From: Pseudidiomarina planktonica
Lineage (GTDB): Bacteria > Pseudomonadota > Gammaproteobacteria > Enterobacterales > Alteromonadaceae
Assembly: GCF_900177775.1 (NCBI RefSeq)
Contig: NZ_FXWH01000001.1
Span: forward strand, 434,001-498,000
DNA length: 64,000 nt
Direction: 5' to 3'
In this document: positions 37,779-46,668 of the stretch, piece after piece
How the letters are laid out: every line of letters starts with the position of its first letter
Position numbering within the stretch: position 1 is the stretch's first letter
The notes under the pieces: generated by a model
What the model saw: only the letters and a program-made list of their open reading frames with translations
The model's database searches: none
What the model was told of the DNA's origin: nothing
Program-made: the position numbers and the translations under genes

Positions 37779-37796
37779 GGGGGCATTGTTGCCCCC
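37779..37796 (+). terminator. Hairpin between petC and sspA
   Basis: GGGGGCA (37779-37785) and TGCCCCC (37790-37796) form a 7-bp stem with a TTGT loop. Only two T residues follow, so read-through into sspA is possible. Confidence 0.55.
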
Positions 37797-37825
37797 TTCG
37801 CTGTTGATGAAATATGGAGAAATAC

Positions 37826-38467
37826 ATGGCGGTTGCTGCAAATAAACGTTCAGTTATGACGCTCTATGCGGGCAAAAATGATTTGCTAAGTCATCAAGTG
37901 CGTTTAGTGTTAGCGGAAAAAGGTGTCGGTGTAGAAATTAACTTCCTGGAAGGCGATGAGCGTCCGGAAGACTTAATGCAACTGAACCCTTATCCGGACG
38001 CGGTACCAACTTTGGTAGACCGCGATCTGGTGTTGTATAACGCCCATATCATTATGGAATATCTTGATGAGCGTTTTCCGCATCCACCATTAATGCCGGT
38101 ATACCCGGTAGCTCGTGGTAGCAGTCGTTTGATGATGTACCGTATTCAACGCGATTGGTATGCGTTGGCTGAAACCATTGCTGCTGGCGGTAAAAAAGCT
38201 GACCCAGCGCGGTTAGAGCTGCGTGAAAGTTTGTTAGCGTTAGCACCAATCTTTGCGGACACGCCTTACTTCATGAGCGAAGAGTTCAGTCTGGTAGATT
38301 GTTATTTAGCTCCGCTACTATGGCGCTTACCGGTATATGGCGTTGACTTAGACGGCACTGGTGCGAAAGAAGTTAAGGGCTACATGATGCGTGTGTTCGA
38401 ACGCGATACTTTCCAGGAATCGCTTACCGATATGGAACGCGACATGGTTCGCGACGCTAAAAAATGA
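37826..38467 (+). CDS. sspA: Stringent starvation protein A
   Basis: SspA binds RNA polymerase-sigma70 and modulates transcription in stationary phase and stress. It has a glutathione-transferase fold without the enzyme activity. The frame opens at ATG 37814, but GGAG at 37816-37819 serves the ATG at 37826, giving 213 residues beginning MAVAANKRSVMTLYAG, as in E. coli. VDRDLVLYNAHIIMEYLDERFPHPPLMPVYP is the conserved region implicated in polymerase binding. It overlaps sspB by 4 bases. Confidence 0.97.
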   Translation: MAVAANKRSVMTLYAGKNDLLSHQVRLVLAEKGVGVEINFLEGDERPEDLMQLNPYPDAVPTLVDRDLVLYNAHIIMEYLDERFPHPPLMPVYPVARGSSRLMMYRIQRDWYALAETIAAGGKKADPARLELRESLLALAPIFADTPYFMSEEFSLVDCYLAPLLWRLPVYGVDLDGTGAKEVKGYMMRVFERDTFQESLTDMERDMVRDAKK

Positions 38468-38946
38468 GTGTTGATGTACCCATGACAGCAAAACGACCGT
38501 ACTTGTTACGGTCGCTTTACGAATGGATTGTTGATAACCAGCTAACTCCACATATTGTGGTGAACGCTGAAGTACCTCATTGCAAAGTGCCGTTGCAGTT
38601 TGTAAAAGAAGGTCAGATTATTTTGAATATTGCGCCAGCAGCCGTTGGTGCCCTGCAAATGACCAACAGTGACGTGCAGTTTAATGCTCGCTTCGGTGGT
38701 AAGTCACAGCAAGTGTATGTGCCTATAGCGGCCGTGGTAGCCATTTATGCCCGTGAGAATGGTGCTGGTACCATCTTTGAAGAAGAGAGCGCACTGAGCT
38801 ACGAGCAGGCGCCTGTGGAAGACACTCAGCCAATGGCATTAGTGGAAGAAACAGAGCAGGATCAGGATAAGAAATCTGTTAGCACGAAAAAGTCAGCTAA
38901 AAAGCCCGGTAAAGCCAAGGGCTCGCATTTAAAAGTAGTTAAATAG
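38464..38946 (+). CDS. sspB: ClpXP protease specificity-enhancing factor SspB
   Basis: SspB tethers ssrA-tagged proteins to ClpXP. The 160-residue protein has a folded domain (about residues 5-112, RPYLLRSLYEWIVDNQLTPH at the start) and an acidic then lysine-rich flexible linker. It ends in SHLKVVK, the short ClpX-binding tail seen in other SspB proteins (LRVVK in E. coli). The intact tail supports a working adaptor. Confidence 0.97.
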   Translation: MSVDVPMTAKRPYLLRSLYEWIVDNQLTPHIVVNAEVPHCKVPLQFVKEGQIILNIAPAAVGALQMTNSDVQFNARFGGKSQQVYVPIAAVVAIYARENGAGTIFEEESALSYEQAPVEDTQPMALVEETEQDQDKKSVSTKKSAKKPGKAKGSHLKVVK

Positions 38947-38949
38947 CTT

Positions 38950-38968
38950 CAGCCCCAATCAGGGGCTG
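38950..38968. terminator. Bidirectional hairpin between sspB and dolP
   Basis: CAGCCCC (38950-38956) and GGGGCTG (38962-38968) pair around AATCA; the dolP stop codon lies at the loop. The genes converge, so it may end both transcripts. Confidence 0.55.
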
Positions 38969-39558
38969 TTAAATGCGGTGACTACGCGCTTTACTCCAGA
39001 AATATTCCGCACTATCTCAACCGCAAGTTCCGCTTCGTCGTTCGCCACTATCCCCATTAAGAAGACTTCGCCATTTTCAGTCACTACTTTAATTTGCGAA
39101 CCGTCGATGTCTTTCTCACTCAGTAATTTGGTTTTTACCTTACTGGTAAGCCAGCTGTCATGGGTGCGGGTAGTAATTGAAATCGGGTTACCAATGCGAA
39201 TTTCGTTGTGTATCTGGTCAATTCCTTGTTGCTGTCTAACCAGTCGTTCAGCCTGAATTTTACGTTCTTGCGAAAGGGCCTGACCCACTAACAGCACGGC
39301 TTCGTTATATGCCACTGCCACCACTCGTGTGGCACCCAAATCTTCTGATTCGGAGATGGCTCGCTGCGCCCGAAACTCTAAGGTTTGGTCATCCATTTGA
39401 GTGCCAATACTGCGTCTGTCCGTTGCCGCTTTCACACCAAGCGCGCTGGCGCCAACCACGGCCACAGCACAACCTTGTAACAGCAGAACAGATGCTAACA
39501 CCACACTCATGCCGCGGGTGAAGCTGGAGCCAATTCTGGTTTTAGCCTGTGGTGTCAT
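38959..39558 (-). CDS. dolP: Outer-membrane BON-domain lipoprotein DolP
   Basis: DolP (YraP) is a lipoprotein that binds anionic phospholipids, localises to division sites and supports outer-membrane integrity. The 199-residue protein has a lipobox LLLQGC with the lipidated C30, then two BON domains (about 55-118 and 128-197; TRVVAVAYNEAVLLVGQALS and IKVVTENGEVFLMGIVAND). The N-terminus before the hydrophobic core is longer than usual, so a downstream start (MSVVLASVLLLQGC) is possible. Confidence 0.94.
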   Translation of the reverse strand: MTPQAKTRIGSSFTRGMSVVLASVLLLQGCAVAVVGASALGVKAATDRRSIGTQMDDQTLEFRAQRAISESEDLGATRVVAVAYNEAVLLVGQALSQERKIQAERLVRQQQGIDQIHNEIRIGNPISITTRTHDSWLTSKVKTKLLSEKDIDGSQIKVVTENGEVFLMGIVANDEAELAVEIVRNISGVKRVVTAFNSP

Positions 39559-40127
39559 TCGGATACCTCTTGGGGAAACACTTGTTGTTCAATCAGATCG
39601 CATAAACTATGAACCACAAACAACAGTTGTTCACTAATGCGATTAGGTTCATAACTTGGAATTCGTATTTCTACATCGTCCGGGCCCAGCAAACCGGCCA
39701 CATCGGTGTCGCTATCGCCGGTTAATGCCACTATGAGCATGCCACGGGAAAGCGCTGCTTCCATGGCTTTGCTTACCTGAGCTGCAGTGGCGTCGGTACT
39801 GGCCACCAGTAATACATCCTGAGCCTGACCTAGTGCCAAAATGTGCCGTGCATAAGTATCACAAGCGCCATCGCTACTGCCAACGCAGGGCAAGCCAATA
39901 ACCGGGAACGGCGGGCGCTCGAGTTTTTGGCCGTGTAGCATCAGGTGCGCGAACTCTTGTGTTACAACACTTGCCTGGCCCTCGCCGCAGGCAAATACCC
40001 GACGTCCTGACAACACGCTTTGGGTTAACAGTTCAGCCGCATTCACAATGGCATCACCAAGTACTTCCGCAGTGGCTATCTGGGTTTGTATGCTTTGCGT
40101 AAAAAGCGCTTTTATTTGGTCTTGCAT
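39555..40127 (-). CDS. diaA: DnaA-binding SIS-domain protein DiaA
   Basis: DiaA is a tetrameric SIS-fold protein that binds DnaA and promotes timely initiation at oriC. The frame is open to 40190, but the ATG at 40127 has AGGA upstream and gives 190 residues beginning MQDQIKALFTQSIQTQIATA, matching DiaA. The SIS core includes RVFACGEGQASVVTQEFAHL. Similar GmhA heptose isomerases exist; context with yraN and lpoA favours DiaA. Confidence 0.93.
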   Translation of the reverse strand: MQDQIKALFTQSIQTQIATAEVLGDAIVNAAELLTQSVLSGRRVFACGEGQASVVTQEFAHLMLHGQKLERPPFPVIGLPCVGSSDGACDTYARHILALGQAQDVLLVASTDATAAQVSKAMEAALSRGMLIVALTGDSDTDVAGLLGPDDVEIRIPSYEPNRISEQLLFVVHSLCDLIEQQVFPQEVSE

Positions 40128-40143
40128 AAGTTTCCTGTAAACA

Positions 40144-40494
40144 CTAAAAAGCGTCCTGCAACCATTGAATGCTAGCTGGCTCGCCAACAATAGCTATCAC
40201 ATCAAAGCGCATTGGCGTTAAATGCTCGGTAATGTTTTGTTGCAGTAAAAATAAACGGGCTGCGGTTCTTATACGCTGACATTGCTGTGGTGTTATTTGT
40301 TCCAGTACCCTGGCAAAAGATTCATTGCGCCGATACTTAACCTCAACAAAAACCCAGCGCTCTTGCGCGCGCATAATAACATCTATTTCTTTCTTGCCGA
40401 CCTGAAAGTTGCGCTGCACAAAGGTTAACCCCTGTGCTTGCAAGTACTCAATGGCTTGGGTTTCAGCGTCGGTTCCAGCTTGGTGACGGGACAT
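40144..40494 (-). CDS. yraN: UPF0102 endonuclease-like protein YraN
   Basis: YraN proteins have a Holliday-junction-resolvase/endonuclease-like fold; their role is unknown. The ATG at 40494 gives 116 residues starting MSRHQAGTDAETQAIEYLQA, as in homologues; the open frame continues upstream to 40548. The nuclease-like motif is KEIDVIMRAQERWVFVEVKYR, with the D and ExK triad intact. It overlaps the lpoA end by 32 bases, as in the conserved lpoA-yraN-diaA-dolP order. Confidence 0.94.
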   Translation of the reverse strand: MSRHQAGTDAETQAIEYLQAQGLTFVQRNFQVGKKEIDVIMRAQERWVFVEVKYRRNESFARVLEQITPQQCQRIRTAARLFLLQQNITEHLTPMRFDVIAIVGEPASIQWLQDAF

Positions 40495-42361
40495 AATTGA
40501 TTCCTTGCATCGGCACCACCTGGTGCTGATTAAAGGTAGCCCATTCAAGCTGGCGTTGAATTCGTTGGTTCACTACATTTAGAGCCCCGCTAAGGCCTTG
40601 ATGACGATACCCGGGTAGCTGCGCTAATGCTTGTAACTGCGGGCTTAACAGCAAGGCATCATGGCCCATCGCAGCTAAGCGCGCATGGCTATAGCCCCAG
40701 CCATCACGTAATTTAAGTACGGTGTTAAGCTGCTGGCGTTGGGGATGATTTGGTAGCAGCCAGGGAATTTCACTAAATCTCACCTGGTCAAGGTCGTTCT
40801 CGCTTATACCAGTTTGACCGACATGACTGGCCGAACTGGCATACACCGGAATACGTTCGGCAAAAGGTGAAATGGTGACATCTATAAAAGGTTTCAGCAG
40901 CTTGGTTTGATCGGCGCCGCCAGTTAAATAAATCACATCCACATCAGCGCGGCTGCGAGGCTCTGCTTCAACAATAATTTTGCCGGCGGCATTTTTAACC
41001 GCAGTAATGCGCGCTTCGCTGTCTTGTACACCAAGGTTTAGCTGAACCGAACTCTTCATGTCTTCAGTAGTACGGTAAAAACCTGCAGCCACATCCGGAT
41101 TCGCTACCGGCAGTTGCTGCCAGTGCTGGGTAAAGGTGTCTACTAAAGCTTCGCCCCGGCCGGTTGCCGGTGCAAACAGCAAGGGGCGGCTAAATTCTTG
41201 CTGGAACAACAGGTCGGCTGCGGTACGTACTTCGGTTTCTGGATCCAGCGCGAAAAAATAGGCGGAACGGGCTGCGGAGCTTGTCGCTACCTCGGCATCC
41301 CCAAGCGGCGGTTGTTCATTCAAAAACAGATGTGTCCACTGCGCCGTTGGCATTTCATCGAGCAAGGCTTGTACTTGTTCTTTTAACAGTGGGCCTACAA
41401 CCATGTCCGGCTGTAGTTGAATAAGCTCTTCCGCAATAGCGCCAACCGCCGTGGTATTGGTATCTATGAAAGTAGCCTGCAGTTGCGGCTGTTTTAACAA
41501 GGCCAGAATAGTGCCGTCGCGAACGGCATTACCCTGACTGGCATAGGGGCCGGTTAATGGCAGTAAAACAGCAACTTGCTGAATCGGGCTGCGCGGCTCC
41601 AGCCAGGCGGCGAAATGTTCTTCCACTATGGCTTGCGCAGGGTGGTCCGGATAACTTTGCTGCCACTCAGTTAGGGTACTGGCAATATCGGTGTTGGTAG
41701 ACAGTGTCTGATGCAGGCGTTGAACCAGTCGTGTCCAGCCATCGCTAATAGAATCGGCCGGGCGTTTAAAGTCACGCCATTGTTGCGGCGGAACTTGCTG
41801 CAGTAACTGCCAAATAGCGGCGTTGGCAACAGAATCACTCTGGTAGCGTTGTTGTTCTATGCGCCACAGCGCCGCTTTCAGGTAAGAACCTTGCGCGGCC
41901 GCAGCCTGAGCTCGCAGTGCCAGAGCTTGCGCTCGTTCACTGCGTTCGGTGAATTGCTCGGTTAAATGATCCAGTAATTCGAGTACTTCTGCCCACTGCT
42001 GTTGATGCGCGGCAAACTGTGCCTGCAGTAACCGAAACTGACGCCAGTCTTTGGGGGCTAAATCAGCACTATTAATTTGCGCTAATACCGCTGCCGAAGA
42101 TTGCCAGTTTTGTTGCTGCTGAAAAGTGGCCGCCGCTAGTAACAGGGCATACTGACGTGCTTGTGGCGTTGCGGCTTGCTCCGCTTCGGCTAACCAGTCG
42201 GCAGGAGTTCGCGCTGCAGCCTCAGTGAGTACCGGCGTTTGCACTTGTGGCGTCAGCTCGGGTTGCGGCTGGCGTGGCTGACTGCCACAACCGGCAACAG
42301 CAAAAATGATCAAGCAGGCGATTAACTTCTTTGGCACAATAGCGTTTCCAAAAGCGAGCAT
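40463..42361 (-). CDS. lpoA: Penicillin-binding protein activator LpoA
   Basis: LpoA is the outer-membrane lipoprotein that activates PBP1A. The 632-residue protein has a lipobox AVAGC (C25), an N-terminal TPR-like helical domain (about 40-265) and a C-terminal periplasmic-binding-protein-like domain (about 270-620; QQVAVLLPLTGPYASQGNAV). The start at ATG 42361 lacks a good ribosome site. An in-frame GTG at 42337 has GGAA nine bases upstream and would give a more compact signal peptide, so either is possible. Divergent to rsmI across 77 bases. Confidence 0.94.
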   Translation of the reverse strand: MLAFGNAIVPKKLIACLIIFAVAGCGSQPRQPQPELTPQVQTPVLTEAAARTPADWLAEAEQAATPQARQYALLLAAATFQQQQNWQSSAAVLAQINSADLAPKDWRQFRLLQAQFAAHQQQWAEVLELLDHLTEQFTERSERAQALALRAQAAAAQGSYLKAALWRIEQQRYQSDSVANAAIWQLLQQVPPQQWRDFKRPADSISDGWTRLVQRLHQTLSTNTDIASTLTEWQQSYPDHPAQAIVEEHFAAWLEPRSPIQQVAVLLPLTGPYASQGNAVRDGTILALLKQPQLQATFIDTNTTAVGAIAEELIQLQPDMVVGPLLKEQVQALLDEMPTAQWTHLFLNEQPPLGDAEVATSSAARSAYFFALDPETEVRTAADLLFQQEFSRPLLFAPATGRGEALVDTFTQHWQQLPVANPDVAAGFYRTTEDMKSSVQLNLGVQDSEARITAVKNAAGKIIVEAEPRSRADVDVIYLTGGADQTKLLKPFIDVTISPFAERIPVYASSASHVGQTGISENDLDQVRFSEIPWLLPNHPQRQQLNTVLKLRDGWGYSHARLAAMGHDALLLSPQLQALAQLPGYRHQGLSGALNVVNQRIQRQLEWATFNQHQVVPMQGINYVPSPSWNRR

Positions 42362-42438
42362 TATTTAATGTAGCTACTATAAACTGGCACCGCCGCTGAA
42401 ACAAACTTAAGCTTGCTTTATCAACTACAGGAACAGTT

Positions 42439-43293
42439 ATGTCTTCTGCTTCAGACCCCGGTATTTTGTATATTGTTCCCACCCCCATAGGTAATTTGGG
42501 TGACATTAGTGAACGTGCCTGTGCGGTATTGGCCGAAGTGCAGGTTATTGCTGCCGAAGATACCCGCCACAGCGGCAAGTTATTAAGTCATCTGGGCATT
42601 AAGAATGACTTGTTGGCACTGCACGAACACAACGAACGTGACCGCAGTGAAGCACTGATTAAGCGTTTGCAGGCGGGCGAGAGCATTGCCTTAATCTCCG
42701 ATGCAGGTACACCGTTAATCAGCGATCCGGGCTATGTGCTGGTGGGGCAGTGTCGTCGCGCGGGCATCAAAGTTGTTGCCTTGCCGGGAGCTTGTGCCAT
42801 TACCACGGCATTGTCAGCCAGTGGGTTGGCAACTGACCGGTTCTGTTTTGAGGGCTTTTTACCGGCCAAGCCACAGCAGCGCCGCAAGCGCTTGCAGGAA
42901 TTACTGACTGAAACCCGCACGCTGGTGTTCTATGAGTCGCCGCACCGCATTGTGCATACCTTAGAAGCTCTGCACGAGGTGTTCGGTGAGCAGCGTGGCT
43001 GTGTGCTGGGGCGAGAACTCACTAAGCAATTCGAAACTTACTTAACTGGCACAGTTGCTGAGGTGTTGCAGCAGGTTACTGCTGACAGCAACCAACAGCG
43101 TGGAGAAATGGTGCTGATGCTGGCCGGCGCTGAGCCAGCTGCGCATACCGAACTGCCAACCGAAGCTTTGCACTGCCTGAAATTATTGAGCCAGGAGTTG
43201 CCGTTAAAGAAAGCTGCCGCCATAGTGGCTGAAGTGTATGGCTTGCGTAAGAACCAACTGTACGAATACGGACTGCAGGCAAAAAATGAATGA
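42439..43293 (+). CDS. rsmI: 16S rRNA (cytidine1402-2'-O)-methyltransferase RsmI
   Basis: RsmI methylates the ribose of C1402 in 16S rRNA at the decoding centre. The 284-residue protein shows the tetrapyrrole-methylase fold motifs PTPIGNLGDIS (residues 15-25), AEDTRHSGKLL, SDAGTPLISDPGY and ALPGACAITTALSASGL. AGGA precedes the ATG. Its stop codon abuts the -35 of rnpB. Confidence 0.97.
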   Translation: MSSASDPGILYIVPTPIGNLGDISERACAVLAEVQVIAAEDTRHSGKLLSHLGIKNDLLALHEHNERDRSEALIKRLQAGESIALISDAGTPLISDPGYVLVGQCRRAGIKVVALPGACAITTALSASGLATDRFCFEGFLPAKPQQRRKRLQELLTETRTLVFYESPHRIVHTLEALHEVFGEQRGCVLGRELTKQFETYLTGTVAEVLQQVTADSNQQRGEMVLMLAGAEPAAHTELPTEALHCLKLLSQELPLKKAAAIVAEVYGLRKNQLYEYGLQAKNE

Positions 43294-43322
43294 TTGAGTC
43301 GGGCTGTACATGCGCGTAGAAT
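43294..43322 (+). promoter_or_regulatory. Sigma-70 promoter of rnpB
   Basis: TTGAGT (43294-43299), exactly 17 bases, TAGAAT (43317-43322), then a GC-rich discriminator (GCCGCGCG) before the RNA start at about 43330. The -35 begins on the base after the rsmI stop. Confidence 0.75.
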
Positions 43323-43329
43323 GCCGCGC

Positions 43330-43694
<365 letters not shown>

Positions 43695-43701
43695 CTTCGT
43701 G

Positions 43702-45897
43702 TTACCCGGTAACGGTGTCGGTTTGCTGTTGAAGAAATTTCAGCAACTCGGCAAAGGGAACGGGCTTACTGAACAAGAAGCCTTGCAGGTAATTACACTG
43801 CAATTGCTTCAACAGTGCCACTTGTTCCTGATTTTCTACACCTTCGGCAATAATGTTCAGGTTTAATGTCTGAGCAATACGAATGAGCGCATCCAGCAAA
43901 GCGTTCTGTTGCTTATTGGCAGGTACTTCCAGCAGAAAACTCCGGTCTATCTTAATAAAGTCGACCGGATACCGGCGCAAGTAATTCAGCGATGAATAAC
44001 CGGTACCGAAATCATCAATAGCAATTAAAACACCGGCGTTGCGCAGCTTTCTCAGATTCACCAACTGGCGTTCCTGATTTTTCATCAGCATAGATTCGGT
44101 AATCTCAATCATAAGTTTTGCAGGTGGCATTTGCTCTTCGGCTAATCTTGCTAACCAGAGGTCTGCGCTATCGGCCAGATTGAATTCGCGTGGTGATCTA
44201 TTCATGGAAATAATCAAGTCAAATCCCGCTGCTTGCAGGCGTTGCCAGTCGCGACTCACCTGCGTGAGTACAAACTCTCCCAATACCCGAATAGCCCCGG
44301 TTTTTTCTGCCACCGGAATAAACTGGGTGGGCGGAATCGCACCGTGGCTAGGGTGCTGCCAGCGCAGCAGGGCTTCACACTTAGCCACTTTACCGGTGGC
44401 TGCATCAACTACCGGTTGGTAGAACACCTCGAATTCGTCGTTCTCAACGCCGGTAAGCATGTCGTGGTGCAAACTAATGTGTTGTTCGGCCGCATAGCGT
44501 AAGCTTTTATCAAAGAAGTACACGGTTTGACGACCAGCCGCTTTAGCAGCGTACATGGCCAGGTCAGCATGCTTGAGTAGTTCTGTTGATTGCATTCCGT
44601 CAATTGGGAACATAGCCACGCCAATACTGGCACTAATACTGAGTTCACTTTGCTGCAGGCGCAGTGAGGGCTGAATACTCGCAACAATCCGGTTAGCTTG
44701 TTGCTCAGCCTGCACCGCGTCTTCTAAATTCCGCAACACCACCACAAATTCGTCGCCACCCATACGCGCTACCAGATCTTCTGGTCGAATACTGGATTTA
44801 ATGCGATTCGCTATATGCTGTAATAACTGGTCACCCACATCATGGCCGAGTGAGTCATTCACTTCTTTAAAGTGGTCTAAATCAATAAAGAGTATGGCGA
44901 ACTTATAGTCATGCCTTAACGCGCTCTGAATTAAGCGCTCCAACTGAATAATGAAGTAATGGCGGTTGGGTAAATCAGTCAGGGGGTCAAACCGTGCCTG
45001 ATGAGAAATAGTAGACAGTGCGGTACGCAGCCGTAACTGAGTAAACAGCAGCAACATGAGAATAGCGGTAATCATTAGCACTGCGGCGGTACCTATAATC
45101 ATACGCGCCCAGTAGCCGCTGGTGTCTACCTGCCAGTCACCGCTGGCCGGATACGCTGCCAGCATCCAGTGGCCATCCGGAACGTTTACTTTTACGGCTA
45201 AAAAGTCTTGTTGCCAAACCGGTGCATGCCCGGCTATCAAATCACCCTGCATGCCCTCCCCGTTAACCCCGCGTAAGGCAAAATTGAAATCGCCTAGCTG
45301 CGGCTTAAACTCGGCTGAGCTAAGCAATGCGTCGGTATTAATGACTTCGGCAATGATGCCCCACAACGCCGCATCGGGTTCATTGCTGCGAAATACCGGC
45401 AGTCGGGCAATGAGCGCGGAACCGCCCTGCACCAGTTCAAGCGGGCCAGCTAATACGATATCGCGTGCTTCCACTGCGCGTTGCACGGTAGCTAGTTGCA
45501 CAGGGGATGAACGGTAATCAAAGCCAATAGCATCTTCGTTACCTGCCAGCGGATACACATGTTGGACCACCAGATTAGGTGCTAGTGCTAAATGGCGAAT
45601 TTGTAAGTCATCGCCCATGAGTTCGCGGGCAAGCCGGGTAAAGCGTTGCTGATCAATAGTCGGATTAATCATAATTTCGGCGCGCAGGCCGCGCATGGCA
45701 ATCAGGTTGGCACTCAGTCGGCCTTCCAGCCGGGCGCGCAGAACGCCAAGTTCTTGTGCCGCTACGCGCTTGTTTATTTCTATTTCGCGGCCACGCTGGC
45801 TGTCCGCAACAAAAAATACGGCAGTTTGCAGCAGTACCGCAATGCTAATAACTACGGTTACTAAATAGCGCTTTCTTGATAGTCGAGATTGTATCAA
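43702..45897 (-). CDS. CHASE-GGDEF-EAL cyclic di-GMP signalling protein
   Basis: This 731-residue membrane protein likely both makes and degrades cyclic di-GMP. Order: membrane helix (about 11-31), periplasmic CHASE sensor domain (about 45-260, VVQHVYPLAGNEDAIGFDYR), second helix (about 266-286), GGDEF domain (about 300-465, active site RMGGDEF at 378-384), EAL domain (about 480-725). The EAL signature ECEALLRW-like CEALLRW starts near 507, and IEITES, IDDFGTG, IKIDRSF and AEGVEN are all intact, so both halves look catalytically competent. The start is a TTG (45897) supported by AAGGA eight bases upstream. It stands alone, convergent with rnpB. Confidence 0.95.
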   Translation of the reverse strand: MIQSRLSRKRYLVTVVISIAVLLQTAVFFVADSQRGREIEINKRVAAQELGVLRARLEGRLSANLIAMRGLRAEIMINPTIDQQRFTRLARELMGDDLQIRHLALAPNLVVQHVYPLAGNEDAIGFDYRSSPVQLATVQRAVEARDIVLAGPLELVQGGSALIARLPVFRSNEPDAALWGIIAEVINTDALLSSAEFKPQLGDFNFALRGVNGEGMQGDLIAGHAPVWQQDFLAVKVNVPDGHWMLAAYPASGDWQVDTSGYWARMIIGTAAVLMITAILMLLLFTQLRLRTALSTISHQARFDPLTDLPNRHYFIIQLERLIQSALRHDYKFAILFIDLDHFKEVNDSLGHDVGDQLLQHIANRIKSSIRPEDLVARMGGDEFVVVLRNLEDAVQAEQQANRIVASIQPSLRLQQSELSISASIGVAMFPIDGMQSTELLKHADLAMYAAKAAGRQTVYFFDKSLRYAAEQHISLHHDMLTGVENDEFEVFYQPVVDAATGKVAKCEALLRWQHPSHGAIPPTQFIPVAEKTGAIRVLGEFVLTQVSRDWQRLQAAGFDLIISMNRSPREFNLADSADLWLARLAEEQMPPAKLMIEITESMLMKNQERQLVNLRKLRNAGVLIAIDDFGTGYSSLNYLRRYPVDFIKIDRSFLLEVPANKQQNALLDALIRIAQTLNLNIIAEGVENQEQVALLKQLQCNYLQGFLFSKPVPFAELLKFLQQQTDTVTG

Positions 45898-46048
45898 GCC
45901 GCATGTCCTTAGTTATGTAGAAAAAACTGAAACGAATTCAACTTAATGCTTTGTCGATAGTCTAGGAAAGCAATGTGCTGGTCAAGACTTAAGCGGGGTT
46001 GTCGCGCGATTAGTTGATTTTTTTTACAAAAAGATGATCACGATTGTC

Positions 46049-46078
46049 TCCACAAAACTCCACAAAACTCAACACCTT
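46049..46078 (-). promoter_or_regulatory. Inverted MraZ-box-like repeats
   Basis: Read on the minus strand, GTTTTGTGGA occurs twice in tandem (46068-46059 and 46058-46049), preceded by a degenerate third unit (AAGGTGTTGA). The 10-base period and TTGTGGA core are the same as in the array in front of mraZ, but the orientation is opposite. It lies 150 bases upstream of the CHASE-GGDEF-EAL gene. The rest of the 315-base gap (45898-46212) holds no gene. Confidence 0.5.
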
Positions 46079-46134
46079 GCTGATCAACGCCGTTTTATAT
46101 GGGGTAAAGCCACTGCAAAGACTTGGTATTTTGC

Positions 46135-46164
46135 TTGACAGAAAGAAGAAATGACACCTAGACT
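46135..46164 (+). promoter_or_regulatory. Promoter of the dcw operon (Pmra)
   Basis: A perfect TTGACA (46135-46140), an 18-base spacer and TAGACT (46159-46164). The expected transcription start falls at about 46171, the first base of the MraZ repeat array, so MraZ binding would block it. Confidence 0.75.
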
Positions 46165-46170
46165 GTCACG

Positions 46171-46210
46171 TTGTGGGGATTTGTGGATTTTTGTGGATCA
46201 AGTGGGGATC
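46171..46210 (+). promoter_or_regulatory. MraZ operator: four 10-base GTGG repeats
   Basis: Four consecutive 10-base units TTGTGGGGAT, TTGTGGATTT, TTGTGGATCA and AGTGGGGATC occupy 46171-46210. MraZ is known to bind tandem TGGG-type repeats with 10-base periodicity in front of its own gene. The last unit supplies the GGGGA ribosome binding site, two bases short of the mraZ ATG spacing region (ATG at 46213). Confidence 0.85.
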
Positions 46211-46212
46211 TC

Positions 46213-46668
46213 ATGTTTCGTGGGGCAACATCAATAAGTCTGGACGAGAAAGGCCGACTTGCAATACCAGCTAGGTATCGCAAGAGCTTGGCGCTTGATT
46301 GCGAGGGCGAAATGGTGTGCACCATAGATATCAAGCAGCCTTGCTTGTTGCTGTACCCGCTGCCGCAGTGGCAGATTATTGAACAAAAGCTTACCACATT
46401 ATCCAGTATGAACCCCGCCGAGCGTCGCTTACAGCGCTTGTTGCTCGGGCATGCAGAAGACTGCTCTATGGACAAGAACGGTCGTTTACTGATTGCTCCG
46501 ACGCTACGCCAGCATGCCGATTTAAACAAAAAACTGATGCTCATTGGTCAGTTGAATAAGTTTGAAATCTGGTCAGAAGCTGCGTGGCAGGCACAAGTTG
46601 CTGAAGATATGGCGGCAGAACAACAAGACGTGGCCCTTAGTGACCGCTTACAAGACTTCTCATTATAA
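46213..46668 (+). CDS. mraZ: Transcriptional regulator MraZ
   Basis: MraZ is a ring-forming AbrB-fold DNA-binding protein that represses the dcw operon. The frame is open from 46171, but that start would lie in the operator; ATG 46213 gives 151 residues beginning [20 protein letters not shown], as in E. coli. Both DXXXR motifs are present: DEKGR and, in the second repeat, DKNGR. It is the first gene of the dcw cluster and its stop overlaps rsmH. Confidence 0.98.
   Translation: MFRGATSISLDEKGRLAIPARYRKSLALDCEGEMVCTIDIKQPCLLLYPLPQWQIIEQKLTTLSSMNPAERRLQRLLLGHAEDCSMDKNGRLLIAPTLRQHADLNKKLMLIGQLNKFEIWSEAAWQAQVAEDMAAEQQDVALSDRLQDFSL

Noticed and set aside
46049-46210. Tandem 10-base repeats that might be read as a CRISPR or oriC iteron array
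   Set aside because: Units are only 10 bases with no spacers and no cas genes, and they do not match the DnaA box. Position at the mraZ start and the GTGG cores fit MraZ boxes.
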